Shown here: positions 55,346 to 63,958 of the stretch, piece after piece
Numbering within the stretch: position 1 is the first letter of the stretch
Layout of the letters: every line of letters begins with the position of its first letter
DNA from: G963664935 sp963664935
GTDB lineage: Bacteria; Pseudomonadota; Gammaproteobacteria; Methylococcales; G963664935
Assembly (NCBI GenBank): GCA_963664935.2
Contig: CAXXSE010000007.1
Span: 1,550,001 to 1,614,000 of the forward strand
Length of the DNA stretch: 64,000 bases
Reading direction: 5' to 3'
Position numbers and translations under genes: made by a program
The notes under the pieces: model-generated
The model's input: only the letters and a program-made list of their open reading frames with translations
Database searches by the model: none
What the model was told of the DNA's origin: nothing

Positions 55346-55774
55346 TTAGATTTCAAGAGCTGTTGGTTGTTGTGCCTGATGCTGATGTTCCGGGCCAGCG
55401 TAAACCTTGAGCTTACGGAACATAGCCCTACCCAGGGGATTCTTCGGTAACATCCCCTTGACCGCCAAGTTAATAATCCTTTCCGGATGCGTTTCTCGTA
55501 ATTTCGCCAAATTAACTGATTTTAAGTTGCCAACATACCCAGTATGACGGTGATACATTTTATTTTTTTCTTTATTACCCGTAACATGAACCATATCAGC
55601 ATTAACAACAACAATGTAGTCGCCGGTATCGACGTGTGGTGTATATTCGGGTTTATGTTTACCCCGAAGCCGCCGTGCTATTTCGGTCGCCAAACGGCCT
55701 AACACCTTGCCTTTCGCGTCTATTACAAACCAATCGCGCTGAACTTCGGCAGGTTTTGCGCTAAATGTTTTCAT
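55346..55774 (-). CDS. rplM: Ribosomal protein L13
   Basis: 142 residues. MKTFSAKPAEVQRDWFVIDA, VLGRLATEIARRLRGKHKPEYTPH and GMLPKNPLGRAMFRKLKVY are L13 motifs. Large-subunit assembly protein; leads rplM-rpsI. In many proteobacteria it also represses its own mRNA; I did not identify the binding site. Confidence 0.97.
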   Translation of the reverse strand: MKTFSAKPAEVQRDWFVIDAKGKVLGRLATEIARRLRGKHKPEYTPHVDTGDYIVVVNADMVHVTGNKEKNKMYHRHTGYVGNLKSVNLAKLRETHPERIINLAVKGMLPKNPLGRAMFRKLKVYAGPEHQHQAQQPTALEI

Positions 55775-55852
55775 TATTGTTTATGCCCCACTTACGGTAT
55801 TTAAAAAAAGCCAGTAATTATAATTGACTGGGTTTCTTTGCGCAAACTTCTT

Positions 55853-55867
55853 GGGCAGCCTCCTAGG
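55853..55867. repeat. E-family solo end
   Basis: GGGCAGCCTCCTAGG, one right-end sequence with its CTAG, in the gap between rplM and the cyclophilin gene. No partner end. Confidence 0.55.
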
Positions 55868-55966
55868 ATATACGGCAGTCCAACCAACAACCAAATCAAT
55901 TTGAACTTTCTAATTGCCTTCAAAACCCTTAGAATTCGCTTTTTCATTTATCTCAATGTCCTGGTC

Positions 55967-56560
55967 ATGCGAAAACAATTTTTTCTCGGGTTGATTCTTT
56001 TATTCTTGATGCCAATCTCATTAGCGACGGAAACCAATACAATGGAACCCAATAACCCAACAGTCAAGCTGGAAACCTCTCTCGGCGATATTGTTATTGA
56101 ACTGAATGCTGAAAAAGCACCCAAAACGACGGAAAATTTCGTCAACTATGTCAACGATGGTTTTTACGACGGCACCATTTTTCATCGGGTCATTAAAGGG
56201 TTTATGGCGCAAGGCGGAGGGTTCACCAACGACTATAAACAAAAACCGGTCAAAGGCCAGATTCGAAACGAAGCCGATAACGGCTTGAAGAATAACCGTG
56301 GAACAGTTGCCATGGCCCGGACGTCCGATCCGCATTCGGCCACCGCCCAGTTTTTCATCAATTATACGGATAATTCATTTTTAAATTTCAAAAGTCAGAC
56401 CTCGCAAGGCTGGGGTTATACCGTATTCGGAGAAGTGACCGAAGGAATGAATGTCGTTGACGATATGGCGAAAGTTCAAACCGGTTCTGGTGGTCAGTTT
56501 CCCACTGACGTGCCGCAAACGCCTATCGTCATCGACAAAGCCTCTGTGTTGACTAAATAA
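55967..56560 (+). CDS. Periplasmic peptidyl-prolyl isomerase (cyclophilin)
   Basis: 197 residues from ATG 55967 (MRKQFFLGLILLFLMPISLATE), a signal peptide; the frame is open to 55838 without support. The cyclophilin core has TSLGDIVIELNAEKAPKTTENFVNYV, DGTIFHRVIKGFMAQGG and ATAQFFINYTDN with the catalytic Arg and Phe. Catalyses proline isomerisation during folding; the signal peptide places it in the periplasm (PpiA-like). Followed after 14 bp by lpxH. Confidence 0.93.
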   Translation: MRKQFFLGLILLFLMPISLATETNTMEPNNPTVKLETSLGDIVIELNAEKAPKTTENFVNYVNDGFYDGTIFHRVIKGFMAQGGGFTNDYKQKPVKGQIRNEADNGLKNNRGTVAMARTSDPHSATAQFFINYTDNSFLNFKSQTSQGWGYTVFGEVTEGMNVVDDMAKVQTGSGGQFPTDVPQTPIVIDKASVLTK

Positions 56561-56574
56561 ACCGTCTTCTGGCG

Positions 56575-57300
56575 GTGATTTCCGAATTCCTATTCATCTC
56601 GGACCTACACCTCAGCAAGGACCGACCGGAAAATACCCGGCGATTTCTCCATTTTTTAGACAATCGGGCATCGGGTGTTGAAGCACTGTATATGCTGGGT
56701 GACATCTTTGACATCTGGGTTGGTGATGACGACCCCAGGCCACCCAATCGAGAAGTCATTCGGCACTTGCGGCGATTAACCGATTCCGGTACCCAAGTGT
56801 TTTTCCAACAAGGTAACCGGGATTTTCTCATTGGCTCGCGCTTTTCCGAGGAAACCGGCGCACGTTTGCTGGACGATTACACCGTCATCGATTTATTCGG
56901 TACGCCAACCCTTTTAATGCACGGTGATTTGCTGTGTACCGACGATGTCGCCTATCAAGCCTTTCGAAACAAAACCCGCAATCCATCGTGGCAGCGAAAA
57001 ATGCTGTCAAAACCTTTGTTTTTCCGTCTGTTAATAGCTTGGTGGTATCAATTTCGCAACAACATGGAAAAAGGTAAAAAGTCGTCGGAAATCATGGATG
57101 TTAACCAGGATAGCACTAAAAAAATTCTACGAAAATATGGGGTTAAACGGCTTATTCATGGGCATACACATCGACCGAAAATTCACGAGATCAATTTGGA
57201 CGGAGAAACCGCGTACCGCGTTGTGCTTGCCCAATGGGAAAAGCAAGGCAGCGTGTTAAGTTGGAAGTCCGATGGTTATCGGATAGAAACGTTCGATTAA
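56575..57300 (+). CDS. lpxH: UDP-2,3-diacylglucosamine diphosphatase
   Basis: 241 residues from GTG 56575. Calcineurin-like metal motifs: FISDLHLS (D, H), MLGDIFDIWVGDD, QQGNRDFLIG, LMHGDLL and HGHTHRPKIH, all ligands present. Cleaves UDP-2,3-diacylglucosamine to lipid X in lipid A synthesis at the inner membrane face. Length matches E. coli LpxH (240). The RAYT element begins 10 bp after its stop. Confidence 0.96.
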   Translation: MISEFLFISDLHLSKDRPENTRRFLHFLDNRASGVEALYMLGDIFDIWVGDDDPRPPNREVIRHLRRLTDSGTQVFFQQGNRDFLIGSRFSEETGARLLDDYTVIDLFGTPTLLMHGDLLCTDDVAYQAFRNKTRNPSWQRKMLSKPLFFRLLIAWWYQFRNNMEKGKKSSEIMDVNQDSTKKILRKYGVKRLIHGHTHRPKIHEINLDGETAYRVVLAQWEKQGSVLSWKSDGYRIETFD

Positions 57301-57332
57301 AAGAACGATAAGGGGTCAAGTAACAAAAGTCT

Positions 57333-57554
57333 ATTCCAATCTATAAATGGCCCTGAAATTGGGAACAGATCATGAATAACCTTTTAACTGGAGCGGAAGA
57401 GGTGTCAAGGAGGAGTTTGTAGCGTAGCGGAGGAATCTCCTTGACACTTCTGAAGCGTAAGTTAACCTCAATTTATGATCTGTTCTCGGTTTCAGGGCCA
57501 TTTCACGTTAGAAATTACCCCCCTCTTCAGGGCCATTTCATATTGGACAAGACT
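57333..57554 (+). repeat. Hairpin element B, copy 2
   Basis: 222 bp matching 1303-1524 with about three changes, all in the left arm (CTGAAATTGGGAAC versus CTGAAACCGAGAAC), so the outer stem is slightly weakened. Lies directly upstream of the transposase gene. Confidence 0.88.
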
Positions 57555-57594
57555 GTAACTTGCTTCATAATACTCTATCAACTACACTATTCTC

Positions 57595-58575
57595 ATGCCT
57601 AGACCACTCCGCATTGAATACGAAAACGCGTTTTATCATGTTATGAATCGTGGCCGCGATCAGCAAACCATTTTTCATGATAACCGGTACTATGATGCCT
57701 TTCTCGACACTCTGGATGACGCCCATCGGCGTTTCCAATGTGTCGTTCATGCCTCTATTGCTTGATGGAAAATCATTATCACCTATTGATAGAAACACCG
57801 ATGGCGAATCTCAGTCGCATTATGCGCCATGTTAATGGCGTATACCCAGCGGCACAACCGGCTCAAACAGACCGACGGTCCCTTGTTCCGGGGGCGATTC
57901 AAAGCGATCCTGGTTGATAAAGACGCTTATCTTTTACAGCTATCACGATATATCCATCGTAATCCCATCGATAGGCAGTCTCCGCTAGTAGCGGATTTGG
58001 TGAACTATCGCTGGTCTAGTTATCCGGCGTATTTAGCTAAAGCGAAGGTTCCTGCTTGGCTCCACCGAGAAACGACGTATAGGATGCTCGGAAACAAACA
58101 GCGGTACAAAGGCTATGCGACTTATATCATGGAAGGCGTTGATGACGATACCATGCATTACTACCAACGGAGTAATCTAGCGGCCATTATAGGGGATAGG
58201 GATTTTAAGACCTGGGTATACAATACATTGCTCCCGAAACTTAACGCGGAGGAGAAGTCACGGGTTGTGCAACCTAATATAACCATGAAAGCGATCGTCG
58301 AAGGTGTTGCGAGTATCTACGGGACAACTCCGGATGAGTTAAGGACGGTGATTAAAGGACCGAAAAAGGGAAATGATGCACGTAAAATTGCGATGTATTT
58401 ATGCCAGGAATTAGCAAGTGTAAAACTCAAGTACATTGCCGTGCACTTTAATTTGCGTCACGTTGGCTCGGTTAGCTTTATTACCCATCAAGTTAGAAAG
58501 ATGAAGCGTGAAGGTAAGGTATTCGCTCGCCAAATTGATGAGGCGGTAATGAGTATCATGAAGAACGCAACTTGA
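57595..58575 (+). pseudogene. REP-associated tyrosine transposase (Y1_Tnp), frameshifted
   Basis: ATG 57595 reads MPRPLRIEYENAFYHVMNRG ... QCVVHASIA then TGA. The continuation in another frame is CLMENHYHLLIETPMANLSR with the catalytic His-x-His, then GVYTQRHN with the nucleophilic Tyr and PLFRGRFKAILVDKDAYLL. Removing two bases (TC) or adding one near 57753 joins them as VVHAYCLMENHYH. The C-terminus has a DnaA-like helix pattern (KAIVEGVASIYGTTPDELR). Y1 single-strand transposases of this kind spread REP hairpins. Confidence 0.9.
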
Positions 58576-58617
58576 CCCCTTCCTGATAAGCGATGACCGT
58601 GAACTGTTACCAAAGAG

Positions 58618-59951
58618 TTATGTAGCAAAGAAGCACGTCAAAATATCCCTCATCCATAAGCGATCCAAAACGCCAGCGCTTTCCCTAACGCTATGCATGG
58701 CCCACATGGGGTTGCCGACGTCCACGGATCTGATGCCAAGACGTGCGGAGGTCATGGGCCTATGGTGCTTCCGCAGGGAATATTGGTGCGATGTGTGTAT
58801 TTTTGCCAGGGTACACCGGCTTGTTCGCAGTAGCGTATAAATAGGGCTTCTGAAACGGTTTCTGAAGTGTATCGGTGGTTCGCGTTGATTTTGATCACTG
58901 GGCCGGAGTTGACCAAAACTTTGTGATCCGGTTCGTAACTGTCGGGGAAATTGGGATTATAGGCGTGGGCCATATCGGCACTGATCAGAAAGCTGTTCGA
59001 CAAGGCTTGTTTATAGCCTTCCGCGCCGGTTTCCAAACAAAGCGCTATACGCTCCAGTGTATCGGGTAAAAAGCTACCGTCCGCGCCTTTGATGCTTTCG
59101 CTGCCGATTTCTTCATGATCGAAAAAAGCGCAAAGGGTGGTACTACCGGGATTCGAGGCGTTCTCAGTCAAGATGGCGGTGAGTGCGGCGTGGCAGGAGG
59201 CAAGGTTGTCCAGCTGGCTGTCGGCAAGAAATTCTTCGTGTTGACCGAAAAACACGCCTTTTTGAGTATCAAATACATTGAGGTCCCAGGACAGAATATC
59301 ATTAGGTTCGCATTCCAGTTTATCGGCAAGTAACCGCGGGAACTGCTGGGGGCCGGGCTCGCCATCGTCGGCTATGGAAAAGAGTAATGGTATTTCGTTT
59401 TGTTTATGAAGCTTTAATCCCTCGTCGTTGACCGCGCGATTCATGTGGATGGCCAGGTTCGGCAGGCGGACCAAAGGTTTTTCGAAATGAATCAGTTGCG
59501 TGTTTATTCCGTGTGGTGTTTTTTCGTCACGATGGCTGACACGTCCGGCGAGACTTAAGTCGCGATCGGTAAAGGTCGCGAGGATGGGGCCGCCGTAGAT
59601 TTCGACACCCAACCTGATAAATCTATCGCTTTGCTTGGCGAGCTGGGGTTTGACTCGTAAACCTGGTGAATCGGTGTGCGCGCCAACGATGCGGAATCCG
59701 GTCCGGTTAAGTGGTTTAGCACCGCATACGAAGAAGATAATGGAGGATCCATCACGAATAACATAGTATTGTCCCCCAGGCTTTAGGCGCCAATCTTCGC
59801 TTTCGTCCAGGCGGGAATACCCGTGTTTGAGAATGGTATTTTCTAAGGTGGAGACCGCATGCCATGGACTGGGGCTGGAATCGATGAAATCTAACAGATC
59901 TTGGGCATGCTGCCGTGCTGGCGGGCTAATAGGCTTGAAAACACCGTTCAT
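58618..59951 (-). pseudogene. M18 family aminopeptidase, frameshifted near the 3' end
   Basis: From ATG 59951 (MNGVFKPISPPARQHAQ) 400 residues run to TGA 58752: IVGAHTDSPGLRVKP (metal His, Asp), CAFFDHEEIGSES (catalytic Glu), DMAHAYNPNFPD. After CGSTIGP the frame breaks; one extra C in GGCCCATGACC restores MTSARLGIRSVDVGNPMWAM and HSVRESAGVLDRL to a stop at 58618. The lost part holds the last metal-binding His, so the truncated form is likely inactive. ATGA overlap with msrB. Family removes N-terminal acidic/neutral residues. Confidence 0.88.
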
Positions 59952-60346
59952 TTTTCTTTTTTTAAATCCAGTGATGCCGAATTTATACAATACCGCAGAC
60001 CGGTGGGTTGAGGTCCATCTTCGAATACATGTCCTAAATGGGCGTCGCACGCTTTGCAAGTGATTTCGACTCGCCGCATTCCAAGGCTGGTATCCGAAAT
60101 TTCAGAAACACTATCGGCGTCGGTTGTTTTCCAAAAACTGGGCCATCCTGAACCGGAATCAAATTTGGCTTTGGAATCGAACAACGGCTCCCCGCAGCAG
60201 GTGCAGTGGTACGTGCCGGAATCCTTGCAATCGGTGTATTTACCGGTAAACGGACGCTCGGTGCCCTTATTTCGGCAAATCTCGTATTGTTCCGGCGTCA
60301 ACTTCCGGCGCCATTCCTGGTCGCTTAATATGGTTTTTTTGCTCAT
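59948..60346 (-). CDS. msrB: Peptide methionine (R)-S-oxide reductase
   Basis: 132 residues. CTCCGEPLF and CKACDAHLGHVFEDGP carry the four zinc Cys; SGSGWPSFW and RYCINSASL with the catalytic Cys are the MsrB signatures. Reduces methionine-R-sulfoxide in proteins via thioredoxin. Its stop overlaps the aminopeptidase start (ATGA), and its start overlaps the truncated macro-domain gene. Confidence 0.96.
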   Translation of the reverse strand: MSKKTILSDQEWRRKLTPEQYEICRNKGTERPFTGKYTDCKDSGTYHCTCCGEPLFDSKAKFDSGSGWPSFWKTTDADSVSEISDTSLGMRRVEITCKACDAHLGHVFEDGPQPTGLRYCINSASLDLKKEK

Positions 60347-60690
60347 TTCGAAGCCTGGATTTGTTTTAAATGCTTGTTATAGACCAATAAGGTATCGTTG
60401 TTAAAGCAAACTAGCCATACCAATTTAAGAGTTTCGTTATTGCGCTGGCATTCGATGAGCGTGCCGATAGCGATTTGAGCCGCGTCATCAAGCGGGTATC
60501 CGTACACGCCGCAAGAAATCGCTGGGAACGCCAAGGTTTCGATTTTATTTTTTTGCGCTAATAGCATCGTTTCCCGATAACAGGACGCCAATAATTCCGC
60601 TGCGGAATGATCCCCTCCACGCCAGACCGACCCAACGGTAGGGATGATGTATTTGGCGGGTAGATTATAGCCTCCTAGTACCCCGCACAC
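60343..60690 (-). pseudogene. Macro-domain (ADP-ribose) hydrolase, 5' truncated
   Basis: The frame holds YNLPAKYIIPTVGSVWRGGD, YRETMLLAQKNKIETLAFPAISCGVYGYPL, the second half of YmdB-type macro domains that remove ADP-ribose or bind it. The first ~60 residues, with the ligand-binding NAAN-type motif, are missing: upstream of GGYNLP the sequence becomes an E-family end (AGCCTCCTAG at 60670-60679). The apparent start codons upstream are fortuitous. It overlaps msrB by 4 bp. Confidence 0.8.
60670..60679. repeat. E-family solo end truncating the macro-domain gene
   Basis: AGCCTCCTAG, the terminal 10 bp of element E with its CTAG, exactly at the point where macro-domain homology stops. Confidence 0.55.
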
Positions 60691-60714
60691 TAAATAACTA
60701 CGTTTATTCGACGG

Positions 60715-60770
60715 TCTAAATGGTCGATAACCGCGTTGCGACAGCTTGAAAGAGGGTGGCTATTCCTGCG
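60715..60770 (+). repeat. Repeat F, copy 2
   Basis: Partner of 12366-12420. It is followed after 53 bp by family A fragment A7, so F and A may be parts of one longer element here. Confidence 0.6.
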
Positions 60771-60823
60771 CTGTATTTTAGCCTTATTTTCCGAAAAACA
60801 TATCTGCCCCGAGTTTTTAAGCT

Positions 60824-60908
60824 GGGGGGGTGAAGCTAAGTCTTTTTTGACCTCCCGTGAAACCAATATTTTGCACTCTGCTATCCGCATTGAAGTCACC
60901 AATTCAGG
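60824..60908. repeat. Family A element, fragment A7
   Basis: 85 bp: GGGTGAAGCTAAGTCTTTTT ... GCATTGAAGTCACCAATTCAGG, the right half of family A. It lies about 250 bp upstream of xoxF. Confidence 0.75.
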
Positions 60909-61161
60909 CAAAGAATTTGATTGTTTCTAACGTATTTTCGAGACAGATTCTCCGATCCTTTTTCAAGTTCTTTGAAAAAAGACACGTCCCTATTGACATT
61001 TAGCGCGAAATCCTTCAATTTACACCCTAGGAGCTTTGTGCTGGGAATTGTACAGGGAGGCACGTGCGTCAATATTTCCCAACGCCTGAATGCCGTCGTT
61101 CAGGTGGTTTTATAGAGAAACTGTTCTCTGTTTATTCATGATGGAATCCGAGGAGGAAGAT

Positions 61162-63015
61162 ATGAAAAAACCCGTGAAAAGTTGGCTGATGGCATTGATA
61201 TGTGCCTCTATTTTAGCCATCCCCGGGCTGTCCTATGCAAATGCCGAATTAGAGAAACTGACCAAAAATCCCGCGAACTGGGCTACTTGGGGAGGAGACT
61301 ACGCAGGCACGCGCTATAGTAAATTAAGCCAAATTAACAAAAACAACGTCAATACTCTCCAACCGGTTTGGACTTTCTCCACCGGTATGCTTCGTGGTCA
61401 CGAAGGGGGGCCGCTCGTTGTTAACGATGTAATCTACATTCACTCGCCCTATCCCCATAAAGTATTCGCGTTGGATCAGGAAAAACAATCGATTATTTGG
61501 GAATACAACTATTCTCCCGATGCAGGAACCGACATTAGCCAAGTTATATCGGTGATGTGCTGCGATGTCGTCAACAGGGGCTTGGCCTACGGTGATGGAA
61601 AACTGTTTTTGGCGCAAGGCGATGCTACTTTAGTGGCGTTGGATGCCAAAACCGGGAAAGTCGTTTGGAAAATCAAAAATGGCGATCCAAAATCCGGTAT
61701 GACCAGTACCAATGCGCCGTTGGTTATTAAGGACAAAGTCATAACCGGTATCTCTGGGGGAGAATTCGGTGTCCGTGGGTTCATCGCGGCCTACAACATG
61801 AAAGATGGCAGTCTGGCATGGAAAGGATATAGCGTTGGACCCGACGCGGACATGCTGATCGATCCCAACAAAACCACGTCTCTACTGAAACCGGTCGGCA
61901 AAAACTCCAGCTTGAAAACCTGGGTGGGTGATCAATGGAAAATCGGTGGCGGTACAACCTGGGGTTGGTATGCGTATGACCCTAAGTTGAATTTAATGTA
62001 CTACGGGTCTGGAAATCCGAGCACCTGGAACCCGGCTCAGCGGCCTGGTGACAACAAGTGGTCCATGACGCTTTGGGCTCGCGATGTTGATACCGGAGCA
62101 GCAAGATGGGTTTACCAGATGACACCGCACGACGAGTGGGACTACGATGGTGTTAACGAAGTGGTTCTCGTCGATCAGATGATCAAGGGCAAACAGCGGA
62201 AAACCCTAGTTCATTTCGACCGCAACGGTTTCGGCTACACCCTCGATCGAGTGACAGGTGAATTGCTGGTTGCCGAGACCTTTGATAAAGCAGTGAATTG
62301 GGCGACGCACGTCGATATGAAAACAGGCCGTCCCCAGGTCGTCGCAAAATACAGCACCCATCAAAATGGCGAAGATGAAAACACCGAGGGTATTTGTCCT
62401 GCCGCTCTCGGCAGTAAGGATCAACAACCCGTTGCTTATTCGCCTCAAACCAAGCTGTTTTATATCCCGGCCAACCATGTGTGCATGAACTACGAGCCGT
62501 TCGAAGTCGAGTATACCGCAGGTCAGCCCTATGTCGGCGCTACCCTGAGTATGTTCCCGGCCCATGTCGATGCCAAAACCGGTGCGCCTTACGCGAAATC
62601 CGATCCAAGATATGGTCACTTGGGCGCCTTTACAGCTTGGGATGCAACAACGGGAACGATCAAATGGTCGATCTCAGAACCGTTCTCGGTTTGGAGTGGT
62701 GCGGTAGCAACAGCGGGGGGCGTAGTTTTCTATGGCACTCTGGAAGGATACGTCAAAGCCGTTGATGCCGTTACAGGAAAAGAATTGTACAAGTTCAAAA
62801 CGCCATCCGGCATTATTGGGAACCTAAATACCTGGAGTTATAAGGGTAAACAATACTTAGGTGTCTTGTCTGGACTTGGTGGTTGGGCCGGTATCGGCAT
62901 GGCAGCAGGTTTGGAAGGTGATACCGAGGGTCTCGGTGCTGTAGGCGCGTACCGGGCGCTAAGTACCTTTACTCAATTAGGTGGTGTGTTTACCGTGTTT
63001 GGTTTGCCGAAATAA
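61162..63015 (+). CDS. xoxF: Lanthanide-dependent methanol dehydrogenase, PQQ type
   Basis: 617 residues from ATG 61162, with GAGGAGGAAG 3 bp upstream. Signal peptide MKKPVKSWLMALICASILAIPGLSYANA sends it to the periplasm. Eight-bladed propeller motifs recur. Adjacent Cys133-Cys134 (SVMCCDVV) form the ring over PQQ. The catalytic Asp is D327 in HDEWDYDG and the extra Asp at 329 is the lanthanide ligand that separates XoxF from calcium MxaF (Ala there). Oxidises methanol to formaldehyde or formate, passing electrons to a cytochrome c. Followed by a terminator and xoxJ. The XoxG cytochrome is not in view. Confidence 0.97.
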   Translation: MKKPVKSWLMALICASILAIPGLSYANAELEKLTKNPANWATWGGDYAGTRYSKLSQINKNNVNTLQPVWTFSTGMLRGHEGGPLVVNDVIYIHSPYPHKVFALDQEKQSIIWEYNYSPDAGTDISQVISVMCCDVVNRGLAYGDGKLFLAQGDATLVALDAKTGKVVWKIKNGDPKSGMTSTNAPLVIKDKVITGISGGEFGVRGFIAAYNMKDGSLAWKGYSVGPDADMLIDPNKTTSLLKPVGKNSSLKTWVGDQWKIGGGTTWGWYAYDPKLNLMYYGSGNPSTWNPAQRPGDNKWSMTLWARDVDTGAARWVYQMTPHDEWDYDGVNEVVLVDQMIKGKQRKTLVHFDRNGFGYTLDRVTGELLVAETFDKAVNWATHVDMKTGRPQVVAKYSTHQNGEDENTEGICPAALGSKDQQPVAYSPQTKLFYIPANHVCMNYEPFEVEYTAGQPYVGATLSMFPAHVDAKTGAPYAKSDPRYGHLGAFTAWDATTGTIKWSISEPFSVWSGAVATAGGVVFYGTLEGYVKAVDAVTGKELYKFKTPSGIIGNLNTWSYKGKQYLGVLSGLGGWAGIGMAAGLEGDTEGLGAVGAYRALSTFTQLGGVFTVFGLPK

Positions 63016-63043
63016 TAAACCCCACGCGTAAATTTGCAATATA

Positions 63044-63080
63044 GCGCCCTGGCTGTTTCTCAGTCAGGGCGTTTTTTTTA
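63044..63080 (+). terminator. Rho-independent terminator after xoxF
   Basis: CGCCCTG and CAGGGCG arms with a short interrupted stem and loop, then eight T. It separates xoxF from xoxJ, so xoxJ gets only read-through or has its own promoter. Confidence 0.85.
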
Positions 63081-63112
63081 TATATAACTTTTGAATTAAT
63101 AATTTTTAAGGT

Positions 63113-63958
63113 ATGATCATGGGGATTTTTATTCGTGTCTTAAGTTTTCTCCGCCTGTTGTTATTGTTCAATATCATTTCTGCGACTCAAGCTGTTGCCG
63201 ATGAAAAATTCCGAGTTTGCGCGGATCCTAATAACCCCCCCTATTCCGATAAAAATGGCGGGGGATTTGAGAATAAGATCGCCGAACTATTCGCGAAAAA
63301 AATTGGAAAACGTGTCGAGTACACTTGGTTTCCACAAAGAATGGGTTTTATTCGAAATACCTTAAAGAAAAAGGCCGGTGAGGAAGATCGGTTTAAGTGC
63401 GATTATGTCATGGGTGTTCCCACGGGTTATGAATTAACGCTAACCACGAAACCTTATTATCATTCGACTTACGCTTTGGTTATTGCTAAGAACCGTGGAT
63501 GGGATGATCTTAAAACACCGGGTCACTTAGCCAATTTAGATCCCCGGCGCAAGAAAAATCTTCGTATCGCCATGTTTGATAAAGGGCCGGGTACGGCTTG
63601 GTTGCACGATAATGGTTTTATTGAAAATGGCGTGCCCTATCAAACCATGACCGGCGATGCGACCATGAATGTAGCCTTAACAATTGAAAAGGAGTTGAAG
63701 AATCAGATTGTCGATATGGCCATTGTGTGGGGCCCCGTTGCGGGATATTTGATTACGAATAGTCAACCTGGATACTTTGCTTTATTACCGATGAAATCGC
63801 AGCCGGGATTAAAGTTCGATTTCCCAATGTCAATGGGTGTGCGATACGGAGATAAGGTTCGAAAAGAACAGTTGAATGGTTTGATTAAAGCCCATGCGCA
63901 AGAAATAAAAAGTATTATAGAAAAATATAATGTGCCATTGGTTGACAACGATGGTTGA
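63113..63958 (+). CDS. xoxJ: XoxJ, periplasmic solute-binding-like protein of the methanol dehydrogenase system
   Basis: 281 residues from ATG 63113 (ATG 63119 also possible). Signal peptide ends near ATQAVADE; FRVCADPNNPPYSDKNGGGFENKIAEL is the start of a type 3 solute-binding fold, and KCDYVMGVPTGYELTLTTKPYY and DMAIVWGPVAGYL are typical of MxaJ/XoxJ. In other methylotrophs it helps XoxF maturation or activation. Terminator between it and xoxF. Ends 42 bp before the window edge. Confidence 0.93.
   Translation: MIMGIFIRVLSFLRLLLLFNIISATQAVADEKFRVCADPNNPPYSDKNGGGFENKIAELFAKKIGKRVEYTWFPQRMGFIRNTLKKKAGEEDRFKCDYVMGVPTGYELTLTTKPYYHSTYALVIAKNRGWDDLKTPGHLANLDPRRKKNLRIAMFDKGPGTAWLHDNGFIENGVPYQTMTGDATMNVALTIEKELKNQIVDMAIVWGPVAGYLITNSQPGYFALLPMKSQPGLKFDFPMSMGVRYGDKVRKEQLNGLIKAHAQEIKSIIEKYNVPLVDNDG

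Larger units (their letters stand above)
57310..58581 (+). mobile_element. REP-associated (RAYT) transposon unit
   Basis: Bounded by AAGGGGTCAAGT at 57310 and the complement ACTTGACCCCTT at 58570-58581, the paired tags typical of elements mobilised by TnpA-REP transposases. It contains hairpin B2 and a frameshifted transposase gene. It sits between lpxH and the M18 aminopeptidase gene. Confidence 0.8.
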
